The notes beneath the pieces are model-generated. The model had not been told where the DNA came from and did no database searches. It was given only the letters and a program-made list of their open reading frames with translations. A program made the position numbers and the translations under genes. From Candidatus Peribacteria bacterium (GTDB lineage: Bacteria > Patescibacteria > JAEDAM01 > Absconditabacterales > Absconditicoccaceae): 36,722 bases of DNA. Within the stretch, counting starts at the first letter, position 1. Every line of letters starts with the position of its first letter. Below, one piece after another: positions 7,949 to 19,500 of the stretch. The DNA is taken from assembly GCA_031261265.1 (NCBI GenBank), contig JAISKI010000050.1, positions 1-36,722 of the forward strand, given 5' to 3'.

Positions 7949-10327
7949 CTACCTAATAGCACATAATAACCCTCAAACTGATACATTATTATAAATTTGT
8001 CCAGCGTCACATTTAGTCACACATGCATTATAGCACTTTACTTGAGGTTCTGAACTACTTCCATACATACTATCACAATCTGAACAGCAACTAGGATTAC
8101 TACAGTTATATTTATCGGTCTTATTATGTACAAGATACCCATTCGCATAATAGGTATTAGTTCCATCCACTACAAAGTTATAAAGCTGTACTCATGTTTG
8201 GAGAGGACTTTTTCGGAGAGCACGAACTTGTTGTTTTCCCTGTGGAGTGACTAAGACATCTCCTATCCTTAGAGGAGAAACCTCAAAACCTGGCATTTCT
8301 TTCTCAGTAGCCTCTGGACTAATCGATTTCCATCCTTCTGTAGTCATGAAAGGATGAGAATCAGTCACAAAATAGTTCAGATTATTGATACTATACAAAT
8401 ATCCAGTTTCTAAGAATGGTCTATAATATTGTAAAACCGTATTAATAGATCCATCAGCTCACAAAAGTTGTTCTCATATTTTTACTTCTTCAATATGCTT
8501 CTTAGATCCATCTGCCAAGAGAACATCAGTTCCCGCTATAAAACATGCTCAACCAGCAACTTCATCAATCGGACATTGAAAACACTCAAAAGCAGAAGAA
8601 CTTCCAGTTGGACAACATCCTTTACCTGGAACAGCTACCTGTCATGCATTACATCCATTTACAGGGACAACGTCAATTCAATTACAATTTGGAATATAAG
8701 TAGTAGTTTTTTTAGTAGCACTACAAGGAGTTGGAATACCACCACCTTGTGGAGTACATTTCCATGTCCATTCTAAAGCTGTGGTTATAAATTCACTTGA
8801 GGTATGTCCATCAGCACAAAGAATTCCTACACCATTTACTGGAGCAGTTACACGAATCGTACCATCGGCAGATCCACAGACTCCATTTACTAGAGGAGAA
8901 TCTATCACACAACTATTCCCCTCCTTATGATATCCGGCATTACAAGTCCATTCACAAGTTCCTGGAGTAGTACTATCTGTATACGTCCAAGTCTTATTGC
9001 CCCCTATAGGAGCAGTAGATCCTTTTTTAGTAGTCGTAGCATTCGTAGTTGGCTCAGTTCCCTGGCAAGAATAGGTAGGTGTCACCACTCCTGTAAAAAT
9101 AATATCAAAACAGTAAGGAAACCCATTAGCCTGTTCATGACAGGTTTCCTTAACCTCTATTTTACAAGCTCCATCCAACTCTGGCGATCGAGTAGCAGAT
9201 AAAGCATCATATTGATAAGAAGACTGAGGAGGTCCCGGATTACAGATCGCTGTACATTTTCCCTCTGGATCATCTACCAAACTCGTCCAATATCCACAAG
9301 AAGTACAAGCACAAACACAGGAAGTTCCAGCAGACTCAACGGTCCCTATGAGACCTACAGTTTCACTAGAACAACTATTCAAAGAAGGTAATGCTCCAAA
9401 TTTCACCGCACCACGAGAATCAAATTTCAAAGCTGGAGTAGCAGTATTTACTCAGACTCCTTTCTGAGTATTGAGATAAAAAGCATTAGATGCTGTAGGT
9501 TGAAAAGGAGCCGTAGGAGTATCAGATCGCACGAAAGTATTTGATACCGTACTTGGAATGGTAGTATTTGTACCGACAATCAGATTATTTGTTCAGCTAT
9601 TAGCATTATTTTTCATTCCTAAAATGATTCCTACTGCTATGGTAGCATTATTCTCTCCACCTACAATACTTGTACCATCACCTGCAACACTTCAAATTTT
9701 ATTTCCAGATCCTCCACCAATAACAATACTTGCAGTAGAAACACCTTCTATGGTATTATTTATTCCTCAAAGAATGGTACTATTGACTCTAGAAACCATA
9801 TTATTTTTTCCTCCACCAATAGTAGTATCGGTTCAAGCAGTATTCCCTATTCCTCCTCAGATAAAGCTCTTCAAAGCACCCGTATTTGATCCTACAGCCA
9901 CACTTCCTGTCACCAGAAGCACTCCTTCTCCAGTGATTTTAGGATCTGCTCCTCGGATTGATCCTGTAAGAGTGTTTTCCCCTGTCACCACAAAAGTAAG
10001 GGTATGGAGATACTCTATTTTATTATCAATTCACCAAACTTGGTTATATCCCAAAATGGTTTGAGGAGATCTTTCTCCAACAATAGTAAGAAATTCTGCA
10101 AGAGTATAGTCTCTTCATTGATTGAGTTCTCTACCATTAGTATTGAGATAGTCTTCATAAGAAGCATAGGTCTTTCAATTCTGAGTAAGCTTTCCAGAAG
10201 CCTGTGCTACAGGAATTTGTGCTTCAGCAAAATCATATCTCCAGAAAAGAAGTAATCCAGCTACAGAAAAGATCCCCGCCAAAGCGATCATGCTCCATTG
10301 CACCACAGTATTTTGTTTTTGTTTCAT
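7949..10327 (-). CDS. Surface protein with YadA-head-like repeats and a Hint domain
   Basis: 792 residues with many UGA codons, ending at TAG. A signal-anchor (VVQWSMIALAGIFSVAGLLLFW) starts the protein. Around residues 125-260 are degenerate short repeats such as FIGGGIGN, TIGGGKNN, STILGGINN and IVIGGGSGN, resembling YadA/trimeric-autotransporter head repeats. A Cys-rich stalk follows (CVCACTSCGYW, TCEWTCNAGYH, CCPTG, CFQC). Residues 595-735 are a Hint domain: block A CFIAGTDVLLADGSKKHIEE with Cys 595, block B TDSHPFMT with His 658, and C-terminal YYANGYLVHN. The residue after the final Asn is Lys, not Cys/Ser/Thr, so protein splicing is unlikely; self-cleavage or transfer is more plausible. 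About 57 Cys-rich residues follow. Neighbouring gene 10476-13334 shares the architecture but lacks Hint. Confidence 0.85.
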
Positions 10328-10352
10328 CCTAAATTATAGGGAGATAAAAAGA

Positions 10353-10391
10353 TATTCCTTTCTAGTATACTCAAATGATTTCAATTGTCAA
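10353..10391 (-). promoter_or_regulatory. Promoter of the Hint-protein gene
   Basis: Minus-strand TTGACA (10386-10391), 16 nt, TATACT (10364-10369), then AAAGGAATA (10353-10361), the same arrangement as before the PKD-protein gene. About 37 nt of leader separate the -10 from the ATG. Confidence 0.7.
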
Positions 10392-10399
10392 ATTTTTTA

Positions 10400-10428
10400 T
10401 AAGACAAAATGAGCGAAATCTCCGCTCA
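10400..10428 (-). terminator. Terminator after the InlB-repeat surface-protein gene
   Basis: Minus-strand TGAGCG / CGCTCA stem of 6 bp with a 7-nt loop (10410-10428), followed by TTTTGTCTT. It lies 48 nt after the TAG of the upstream gene and just before the promoter of the next. Confidence 0.6.
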
Positions 10429-10475
10429 CTTTAAATTGGTTAAGAAGTGATAATAAGAAGTAAAACTTACACAAG

Positions 10476-13334
10476 CTACACTGGAGTCTTAACCTGATTT
10501 TTAAAATTATTAAGATAAATACTACCCCTTTGCCCTGTTGGTATACAAGTTCCATCTGACTGTAGTGTACCTTTTTGATAGTGTAAATAGAATCTTTTTC
10601 ATCCAAAACTGAAATCAAAGATACCAAACGTAAGAGCATTGAGCAACACCTCAGGAGTTTTAGCAAGTATAATATTACCATTAAATAAATCTACCCAAGA
10701 ATCTGTGATAACTGCACTACTCGAGAGTTGAAATTTAGGGAAACAGGTACCACCTACATTTGGAGTAGGAGACTGCAAAACAAATCTCGCACAGACTCTA
10801 TAATGATAATCATAGAATCAACATCCAGCTGTATCTTTAGCAGTTTTTAGTTGATTCCAACCGTCACCACATGATGCAGCCTTTTTACAACCCGTATTCA
10901 GCTTTATTTGAATCGTTATAGGATTCAACTTTCGATGAGCATACAACGTAATATCAGCAGTACCAGCAAACGTTGTAGTGGACGTCACCTGAGTACCAGC
11001 CGTTCCAGGTGCAGTAAACCATCCCATAAATTTTGCATTTTCCATAGTTGGCTGATTCGCGGTTTGAAACATCGTTGGAGTGATATTACCAACTAGAGAA
11101 GTATCTCCATAGAGGGTCTCATATACAATAGTTCAATGCTTAGTAGCGACATTATTACTCCACTTTCCACCACTTGCATCAAAAGTAATATTATACCTAT
11201 TTTTCTGCCATACTGCATAGAGATTAAAGGTCTCATTTACCGTTGTAGTAAAATTCCATACCTTATTCGCTCAATTAACAAGTAAATTTCCACCGATAGT
11301 AGATACCGTAGAAAACACAGCTGGAGACAATGCAGTAGTAGACCATCAACTAAGAGTATGTCCTAGTCTAGAGAATGAAGTGGGAGTAGGATCTGGCAAA
11401 GAGAAAGGAGTATCATAAATATATCCTTGTGGAAGTTTATAGGAGGAAGGAGTACCTCCATTTCCATTAAATTGAACATAGTAAGTATTAGGCTCACACT
11501 GACACGTAGTAGTATCATTATGATATCCTGGATTACATGGTGTAGTAAAGCTACATTTGGTATTTGCAGTATCTACAGTGAGTGCTCCTGTATTACAAGT
11601 ATAAGTCCTTTCAAATTTTATCACCCCTCATTGTCCACGAGGATCAGGAATACTAGTTTCTGCAACGGCACTTTCACCAGAATCCAAACATTTTGGCACA
11701 TAGGTAATAAGAAGTGGAGGATTAGCTACTTGTTGCTCCAAATACCCCGTACTTTGTGAACCACAGGAGTTTTCCACACAAGTGGTACCTTCTCTATGAT
11801 ATCCATTAGGACAATAAAACTGACATTTCAGACTTTGATCCAAGTCAGGAGAAGCACTATTAGTACAATTCAGATTTTGATCTATAGGATTTGGTTTATC
11901 TGAGAGAGTATCATTTAGTATTGATGGATTACACTTACGTCCTTCAGTTCCAATCAAATCAGTATTCACATTTTTTCTAAGTCACTCATAGTCAGTCCTC
12001 GCCTCCCCCGCAGCAAAAGAATACTTACAAACTGTGGAATTAGCAGGTATCGATCACTGACAAGCATAATTCACAGTACAGTTTGCTACTTTTGAGGACT
12101 CGGGTTCCACACAGTACCAGTTCCAAGTATTGATATTTACTGTTGGATCAAAAGATCAGGAATTAAATCAAGCAAAGTTAGGTCAAGCAAAGGTATATAC
12201 AAATGCTGGAGAAGACATAACCCCCGTACCTACACATCCTGTAGTACCTCACAACACTCCAGAGTTGATTGCAGGAGTAAATTCATTTTTATACGTTCAA
12301 GTGGAAGCAGGATCTAAAGTGGTGGTTGGAGCAAAAATAGTAGTATCACAGTTCGCTTGCAAATTATCCTGAGGATCTCCACAAGCTCTAATACATTGAG
12401 GGACATCACTCGTTGCCCTCCATGCAGATCCATCACAGAAACAAGCACAAGTTTGAGGAGTTCGACCAGCGGTAGCTCCAGAAAGATGATTAGACATAGT
12501 AAGTACAGATTTAGTCACTCCCTTATTGGATGCATTACAAGTAATCTGAGCATTTTTTTGACTATCAACCCCGATTCTAAGATCTCCAGACACCGTTAAA
12601 GCAGTATTACTAACAGGAGTATTTGTACCTACCGCTACCCCATTCCCAGCATTTACCGCAAAGAGATGAGATTTAGCTACGGTAAAGGGAGCACTTCCAT
12701 CACTCCAAGCAAAGGTATCTCCTGCTGTAGTAGGTATTACCACACCATTTCCCATTGCCAAAGAATTTGCACCATTAACCGTATTATTATTTCCAATTAC
12801 TGTGGAATTAGTGGTACCAATCGAATTTCCAACTCCTCCAATGATCGTGGAAGATCCACCGTTGCTAATCTGATTTCTTTCCCCTCCCAAGACAACCCCT
12901 CTAGGAGAATCACCCAAAACTTTATTTTCGATCCCTCCTCAAATAAAAGCTTGAACAGAAGACATTGTATTCGCAACTCCACCGATAATCACTCCTCAGA
13001 TAACATTGGTCATAGTATTTCCTTTTCCTCCTAATATAGAGGCATTATCTGGATTACTCGTGGTATTTCCAGCTCAAGCATTAGCCACAAAAGATCCATC
13101 CACTTTTACTATTCCCTCCTCTGCCGTCACAGGTACCTGTCCTGAAGTCTTTCGTCACCCATTTCCATCAGGGATAGCAAAAATAGCAGTGGTAATATGC
13201 TGAACGGGATTTGCTAGATTCGTCCATAAATTCACCACAGAATCATTCGTCTGAGCCCATAAAGAACCAATACACCCTACCCCCAGAAGAGTCGTAGCGG
13301 TGATGAGCAGATTTCTAGAAAGGGAAGACATCAT
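10476..13334 (-). CDS. Large Cys-rich surface protein with YadA-like and InlB-type repeats
   Basis: 952 residues from ATG at 13332-13334 (a second ATG follows at once), ending at TAG, with many UGA read as Gly. A signal sequence (LLITATTLLGVGCIGSLWAQ) is followed by head-like repeats (SILGGKGNTM, GGVIIGGVANTM, FIGGGIENKV, VVLGGERNQI, TIIGGVGNSI) at about 80-180. The middle is Cys-rich, with CNPGYHNDTT and CPNGYHREGT resembling EGF-like stretches. Two InlB/Listeria-Bacteroides repeats follow: YYVQFNGNGGTPSS at about 615 and NITFDASGGKW at about 710, the latter ending FMGWFTAPGTAG. Such repeats occur in adhesins. Close relative of the downstream Hint protein in its head region. Target unknown. 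Confidence 0.8.
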
Positions 13335-13378
13335 AATTTTTTGTTTAATAAAAGCAAAAAAAGACACAAGATACTGCA

Positions 13379-13406
13379 TATATAGAAATTCGCATAGATA
13401 TATCAA
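13379..13406 (-). promoter_or_regulatory. Promoter of the InlB-repeat surface-protein gene
   Basis: Minus-strand TTGATA (13401-13406), 16 nt, TATATA (13379-13384), about 45 nt upstream of the ATG, in the 242-nt divergent region shared with the giant gene. Confidence 0.5.
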
Positions 13407-13533
13407 GAGAAAAAAACAAAAATTCCTGAAAAAAAAGTTTTTTCCACCATCCACATCATTTTTTCTCGAAAAAACAAGTCAAAAAGCTGATAGGAGCAGA
13501 TTTTTTCTTTATTTCCCGCAGGAAAAAAATACC

Positions 13534-13539
13534 TATAAT
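13534..13539 (+). promoter_or_regulatory. -10 element before the giant surface-protein gene
   Basis: A perfect TATAAT overlaps the first possible ATG (13538). If used, transcription starts near 13546, which excludes that ATG and favours the one at 13577. No good -35 is seen at the usual distance. Confidence 0.4.
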
Positions 13540-13576
13540 GGAAACACACTTTTTTGTTTTAGCTTTCAAAAACAAA

Positions 13577-16500
13577 ATGCGAGATAAAGGGAAAAGAAAA
13601 TTAGTACTTACCACACTTATAATTTACTGCGGAGCATTATTGCTCCAAGATTTTTCTGCGTTTTTCGAAACAAAGGCCTTAGAACAAAATGTCCCTCATA
13701 TCAATATAGTCGCAATCCTCGTAGACGATACCATTTATAATTCGATTCAGGATGATCTAGAGTGGTATTCCACTCAATATATTCAACAGGAAATCCCCGA
13801 TAGCAAAGCCCTTGTAATGCCACTCAATTTGGAGAACATTGATAGTCCTCAAATCTATAAAATGCTAGAAAACATCTATTTCGATGGATTAGAAGGAGTC
13901 AATTCGACCTTGCTTGGCACCGTATTGGTTGGGACGATACCTCTGCCTGTAGTCAATCAGGAAGGATATATCTTTCCTAGTATCTATCCTTACGTAGATT
14001 TCATAGACCAAAAATTTGTCCGAGATCCCATAGAAAAATATTTTATACCCAATGGAAATCCCAACGGACAAGCAGAAATTTGGCATAGCTTAATTGATTA
14101 CGGTAAGGATATTACTGCCTATCATCAGTTTTTCGCAAAGCTCAAAAAATACAAAACGAATCCTAGTACCTTCATTGGAGAAGACATTTGGTATGAAGAT
14201 ATTCTCGCCAATAAACAAGGGTTTTTGGAAGACAATCTCCAATACTATCAAAATAAAGTACTCTTTAGCGAAGACATCGGATATCAAAGATTTACTCCCC
14301 TGATGCTCCAACTTTTTCAAGCAGGTCAGGCAGACAGCATGGGTGACATCACTGATGACCTCTTTGACTCCTTTACGGAGCTCGGAGGAAGTGGAATGTC
14401 CGACACTATGAACTATACGGGTAGCGATGGGAAGGCGGTTAGCATAAATATCAAGGATGCCCTAGGACAAAGTAGTGAGAAATCCGTCTCTACTAAAACG
14501 GTAGAAAAATCTGTAAAAACCAGTTTTTTGCTCAACTATCCCTCTCTGTATTCTGTGCAAAATAGTGTAATTCTGAGAGACAACACCCTAGCAGGAGGGA
14601 GACGAATTAAAGAATATAAGGACAGCGATGGACAAGCAAATCTTCAAGCAAAAGCTGACAGCTCTCTAGATAAGATCAATCTCAAAGATACCGTGAATAT
14701 GGGAAGCGATAGGTTAAAAGGAATTCTGATTTCTTTCAATGAGCGTTTAGAAAAAGCGGTAGATGATAAGATTCAAAAAGAAAAGTATGATATGGATATT
14801 GTCTTACCAGTTTCCTACGAAACCACACAAGCCGAAAAAGTAGGAGGATGTAAAAGAGTATTGGGGATCAAAGTTTGTAAAAATAAAACCAACAAAAATC
14901 TGGAAAGCAAATATGAAGTATTTTACTTTGGGAAGAGTGCAAATCTCATTCAAAGTGCTCAAGAACTTAGCATTTATAGAGGGACATTTAGAAACTTAAC
15001 GGGACTTAATAATGTACTCTACCCCCTGCTTCCCTCCTCCACAAATAATCCCGTAAAAAGCCTTCAAGATAAAACGAACCTCCAAAATAAATCTATCGGA
15101 GCATCCTATGATATTTTTTCTACTCAAGTAGAAGCCAACAGAGGATATAATTTGGCAAACACTCAACAAGAATACGAACGCTATGAAGAAAATAAAAGCT
15201 ATGCTAAACGAGACTTAACATGTGCAAAACGACGACCATTTAGTCGATGGAAAATGGTATGTACAAAAATAGAAAGTAAACCCGTACTCAGCGACGGGAA
15301 ACCTATGGAAAAAAATGATAAAGGAGAATGTTCTCCCTATGATCTAGCGAATGGCTACGCTATAAATTCCAAAGAGGATATGAGAGATGCAAGTTGTGAA
15401 TTACCAGGAGGAACTGGAGGATTTACCACCAGACGGCGGGGCGGAGGCTCTCCTTTAAATCTAGATTTTGATGTCATAAATGATTGAGTCTACCAACTCC
15501 TCTCTTTTAATGGACTGAATGCTTTGAGTGAAATTTTCGATATTGCAGGAAGTAAAGCATTAACAGGAGCGGAATGGATTGCAAACAATTACAAAGCCTA
15601 CAAAGGGACTCAACAAGGAGGATATGCTTCACCTACCGCCTTGCAAATCGCCAGAAAAGCAAATACCGTAGCAGGACAACAAGATACTACAGATGGAGAT
15701 TTAGCTGGGGAATATACTACTATCACTAAAAGACTTCCAGACGAACATCTTACCTTTCAACAGTTAGATTTTTTCACCATTTATAATAATGGGAAAGATA
15801 ATGATGACTATCATGATACACGAAAATATTCCACCAATAAACCGAATTTTGAACTTTCACGACAAAGCAGTAGAAGTACAGGGAAACGAAAAGAAAGCCA
15901 CACTTTTAAAGTCATCTCCTCTATCGTAAAAAACGTAAGTATTTTAAGTGAACAACTTAATGGAATCACTACAACAAAATTTTGACCTGGATCCAAACTC
16001 ACAAATTACTATCAAAGGATTAGCAAAGAGATTGACTCTCTTTCCGGAAGCTGGTTAGGTGAATCAGGAATCCTAGAAGAAATAGAGAGGATAGGCTCTG
16101 CATTACTAACAAATCTCTCTGGTATCAATGCAGAAATAGCCACCATTCAAGGACTAAAAAATACAAACAATACAGGAGCAATTCCTGCCCACATCACAAC
16201 TATTCAGCAACTTTTACAGCAAAATAAATTTTCAAATGAGAATTATGCCTCTCTAGAAGATTTATATATGCTCCTCCAAACCGTAGAAATAAACAGCCTT
16301 TTAAATATTTTAGAAACTATTGAAAATACTGAATACGAAACTTTAATCATCAATAAAGAAAAATTAGAATTTGCAAGCGGACGATTAACGAATATCTCAG
16401 GAGGATTAGCAAATCTTCAGAAAGCTTATAGTACTACTATTATCCAAAGCTATAAAACTCAATACAACAAAATTCAGAATCTTTTAGCCGAGACAATCAC

Positions 16501-19500
16501 ACGTATTAATCAAATTTGTAGCAACAATAGTTGTGACGAAAAACTACTAGAGAGCATTTCTACTCTAGTAGGGACACAAAATAATGGAGCAGTCACATTA
16601 GATACGAGCGGGATTGATTTTGACAATCGAACTGATGAAAAAATTACTGAGGAAATCAAAAAGAGGATTCCTAATACGCTTACTAGTTTCTTCCACATCA
16701 AAGATGTGGATCCTACTTGTACAGATGAGGGAGTATGTACAGATTCGGGGATAAAATATGCAAAGCTCAACGCTGACGACTTCAATAATCAGGATCTCGC
16801 TCAAGAAATAAAAACGAAAATCAAGACAATGTTTCAAAGCAAAGATGCAGACGAAGAACTCATAATCCCAGGGCTCAATATCCTCACTCCAGACCGCCCG
16901 ATTGACTCTCCTAGATACATTACCTTCCAAGGAGTAAATGCTCAAGAAGTAAAACTCATTTATCCAGATCTCTATAAAGTAGAAGTCTACAAAACCTCTG
17001 GAGATATCCAACTCCTCAAAACCATCCCCGAGATCAAAGCAGGAATACAGACCTACCTCAGAAATAAAATAGAAGAATACAATACCCTCCTCCACACTGC
17101 AAAAGGCAATGTCACCATGGCAAATACTCTCGCCTACAGTAAATTAAAAGAACTCAATTTTTCGCAAGCCACTCCATCACTAGACACCGCCGTCCGCGAA
17201 TATCGTGACTTTACCTACAATGACCTCCTCCAAGCTCTCGGTGGGGAATCTCAACTGGATGTCCTAGCGGAACTCCTCTATTATCAGAATGCCACCAATA
17301 AAGAAAAGGTAAATAAATCTGCTGTCCTCGATGATCTGAATGCGACCAGAGACAGTTTTGACTTTAATAATAAGACTAAATATATTCTCCAAGAATACCT
17401 CACAGAAAAAAATCCAAAACTCCAACGAACCAATAGCTGACTCGTCATCCCTACCTACAAACCCCTGGGATATGAAGTCGCCTATATTAATTCTGATGGA
17501 GACGACTACGTAGCCACCAATACTCCACCTTCTTTTCTCACCCAAGCACAAGAAAAAGGAAATGCATTTGATGCAGAAAATGCAGGGAAAAACAACAATG
17601 GAAAAAAAGCTGACGACCAAACCGAAGCAGAACAAGAACTGATAGAGCAATGTAATATCCCTGTCGATGGCAGTGTCCTCCTTTTCGACCTCAGTAAAAT
17701 AGGGAAATCAATAGATGAGGTCTCTCCTCGACGAAAAGCATTCAAATGCCGATTGGAAGAAACAAAAAAAGCACCGATGAAATTAACCATCGATTACTCT
17801 GAAGCTCTCGGACCCGTAATCTGGGATAAAACCCTCTCAGGAGGAGTACGATCAGGATTAGGAGCCGATTTAAAAAGCTATTTGAGCGAGCCACTCAACG
17901 AACGAGGAGAAGCAATGAAAGACTACGGACAAGAGCGAGAAGCTGAATGGGACGACATCTTTTCCTCAGAAAGAGACCAAACTGAAAACGATCTCCTCCA
18001 ACTCGAAACCCAAGCAGCACTCGAGAATAATAGCTTCTTAGAGGAAGATAAAGAGAATCCCAATAAAGACACAAAAACACTCTACCAGTACTACACAAAA
18101 GTTAAAACCTACGTTGATTCCAACACTATAGACGAAAAACATCCATCTATAACACTTGATCTCACCTCAGCCACAGACCTCGGTAGCGTGGAATTCATCA
18201 TCACTTCCACGGGAGCAGCTTGTTTCCAGATTGATGGGAAAAGCCTCTGCAACGGAGGAAAGCGAAACAGTAGAATTAATCCTAAACTTTCACAAACTTC
18301 ACTCAAGATTACCCCAACAGATAAAAAAGCAGGGATTTCTCTGATCCAGATAAAAATGTGTATTCCAGGGACACAAGACTGTGTCACAAAAACTCAAAGA
18401 ATCACGGTAAAAGAATGACCTCTCGATCACTTTAAAATCCAGCCTCAAAGCTCAACCACTCCGAGAGGAATGCTGACATCCGTGACCATCACTGCCCGAG
18501 ATGCTAATGAGAATCTTATCGACTGGGTAAACGATGAATTTGTAATCCAGGTCAACGAAGGAAAATTTCTCCACGAAGGAATGTACAAGACAGAGTTTAG
18601 TGCAAACAGATTTAAAAATCTGACCGTCTATTACCAGGCTCCAGTCAGTGGGACCGCGACCACTGCCACAATGGAAGTTGTTTCTTCCTCCCTACTAGGC
18701 ACAGGAAAACTCTGGACAAGCAAACAGCAACAAATCATTGATGCTAAACCTCTGGTAAAGCTCGATGGGAAAGACATTATCTCCACCCCTGGAGGAAGTG
18801 CAAATACCACGATCCAACTTAAGAATACCAACAACACTACTGCATTCCAAAAAGTAGATCTTTTCATCAAAAATCCTCAAGGACAAAATATCAATATTGA
18901 TACCGAAGTCTCTCTCAAAACAAAAAATAAACTCGTGGACATCGGAATCCTAGCCGACACCACCTTCAAAAAAAGAAGCACACTCACGCTCAGTGGAGGT
19001 CAGCTTTCTTTCTGGTATCGTCCAACAAATGTTGCAGGAAAAGAAGAACTAAGCATCCAGATCCCAGGACTAGATCCACTCACGATCAATATCGAAATAA
19101 AGCCCGCTCCTGCTCAAGTCGTAGAAATGCAAATCAATCAAGAAAAATTAAAAATCTGAGCGACCACCACAGGAACCCTTCAAATCAAAGACGTTCGAGG
19201 AAACCTCATTCCCACCCCTACCGCAGTAAAACTTACCCGTACCCAAAATATCAGTTCAAACCTCAAGGACAATATCATCGTTTCCAGTGGTCAAGCAACC
19301 TTTACTATAAAAGCTGAAGACAGTGGAGTGGGATATATGATGGGAGACCTGATTACAAGTGAGAAAACGAAACCTGGAAATATCAGAATTACCATCACAG
19401 ACTCTCTCATCCCCACTACAGGATTAAATGTACTCTATCTCAATTATTTTGGTGATGACTGGGGAAACCAGCGAGGATACTTTTCTGAAAACAATAAATA

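Noticed and set aside
7822..8010. Small minus-strand ORF starting MTLDKF
   Set aside because: It overlaps the 3' end of the Hint-protein gene in another frame and covers the small-RNA terminator; the surface-protein frame continues through UGA to TAG at 7949.
8123..8545. Intein that splices out of the surface protein
   Set aside because: No Cys/Ser/Thr follows the terminal Asn and no homing endonuclease block is present; the domain is Hint-like, not a splicing intein.
9558..10064. Plus-strand ORF of 168 codons, Pro-rich, antisense to the YadA-like repeats
   Set aside because: Its Pro/Ile/Leu repeats are the reverse complement of Gly/Asn repeat codons; no promoter or family match.
10397..10681. 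Minus-strand 94-codon ORF beyond the InlB-repeat protein
   Set aside because: The InlB-repeat protein frame runs through this area to a TAG at 10476; the other frame is a shadow.
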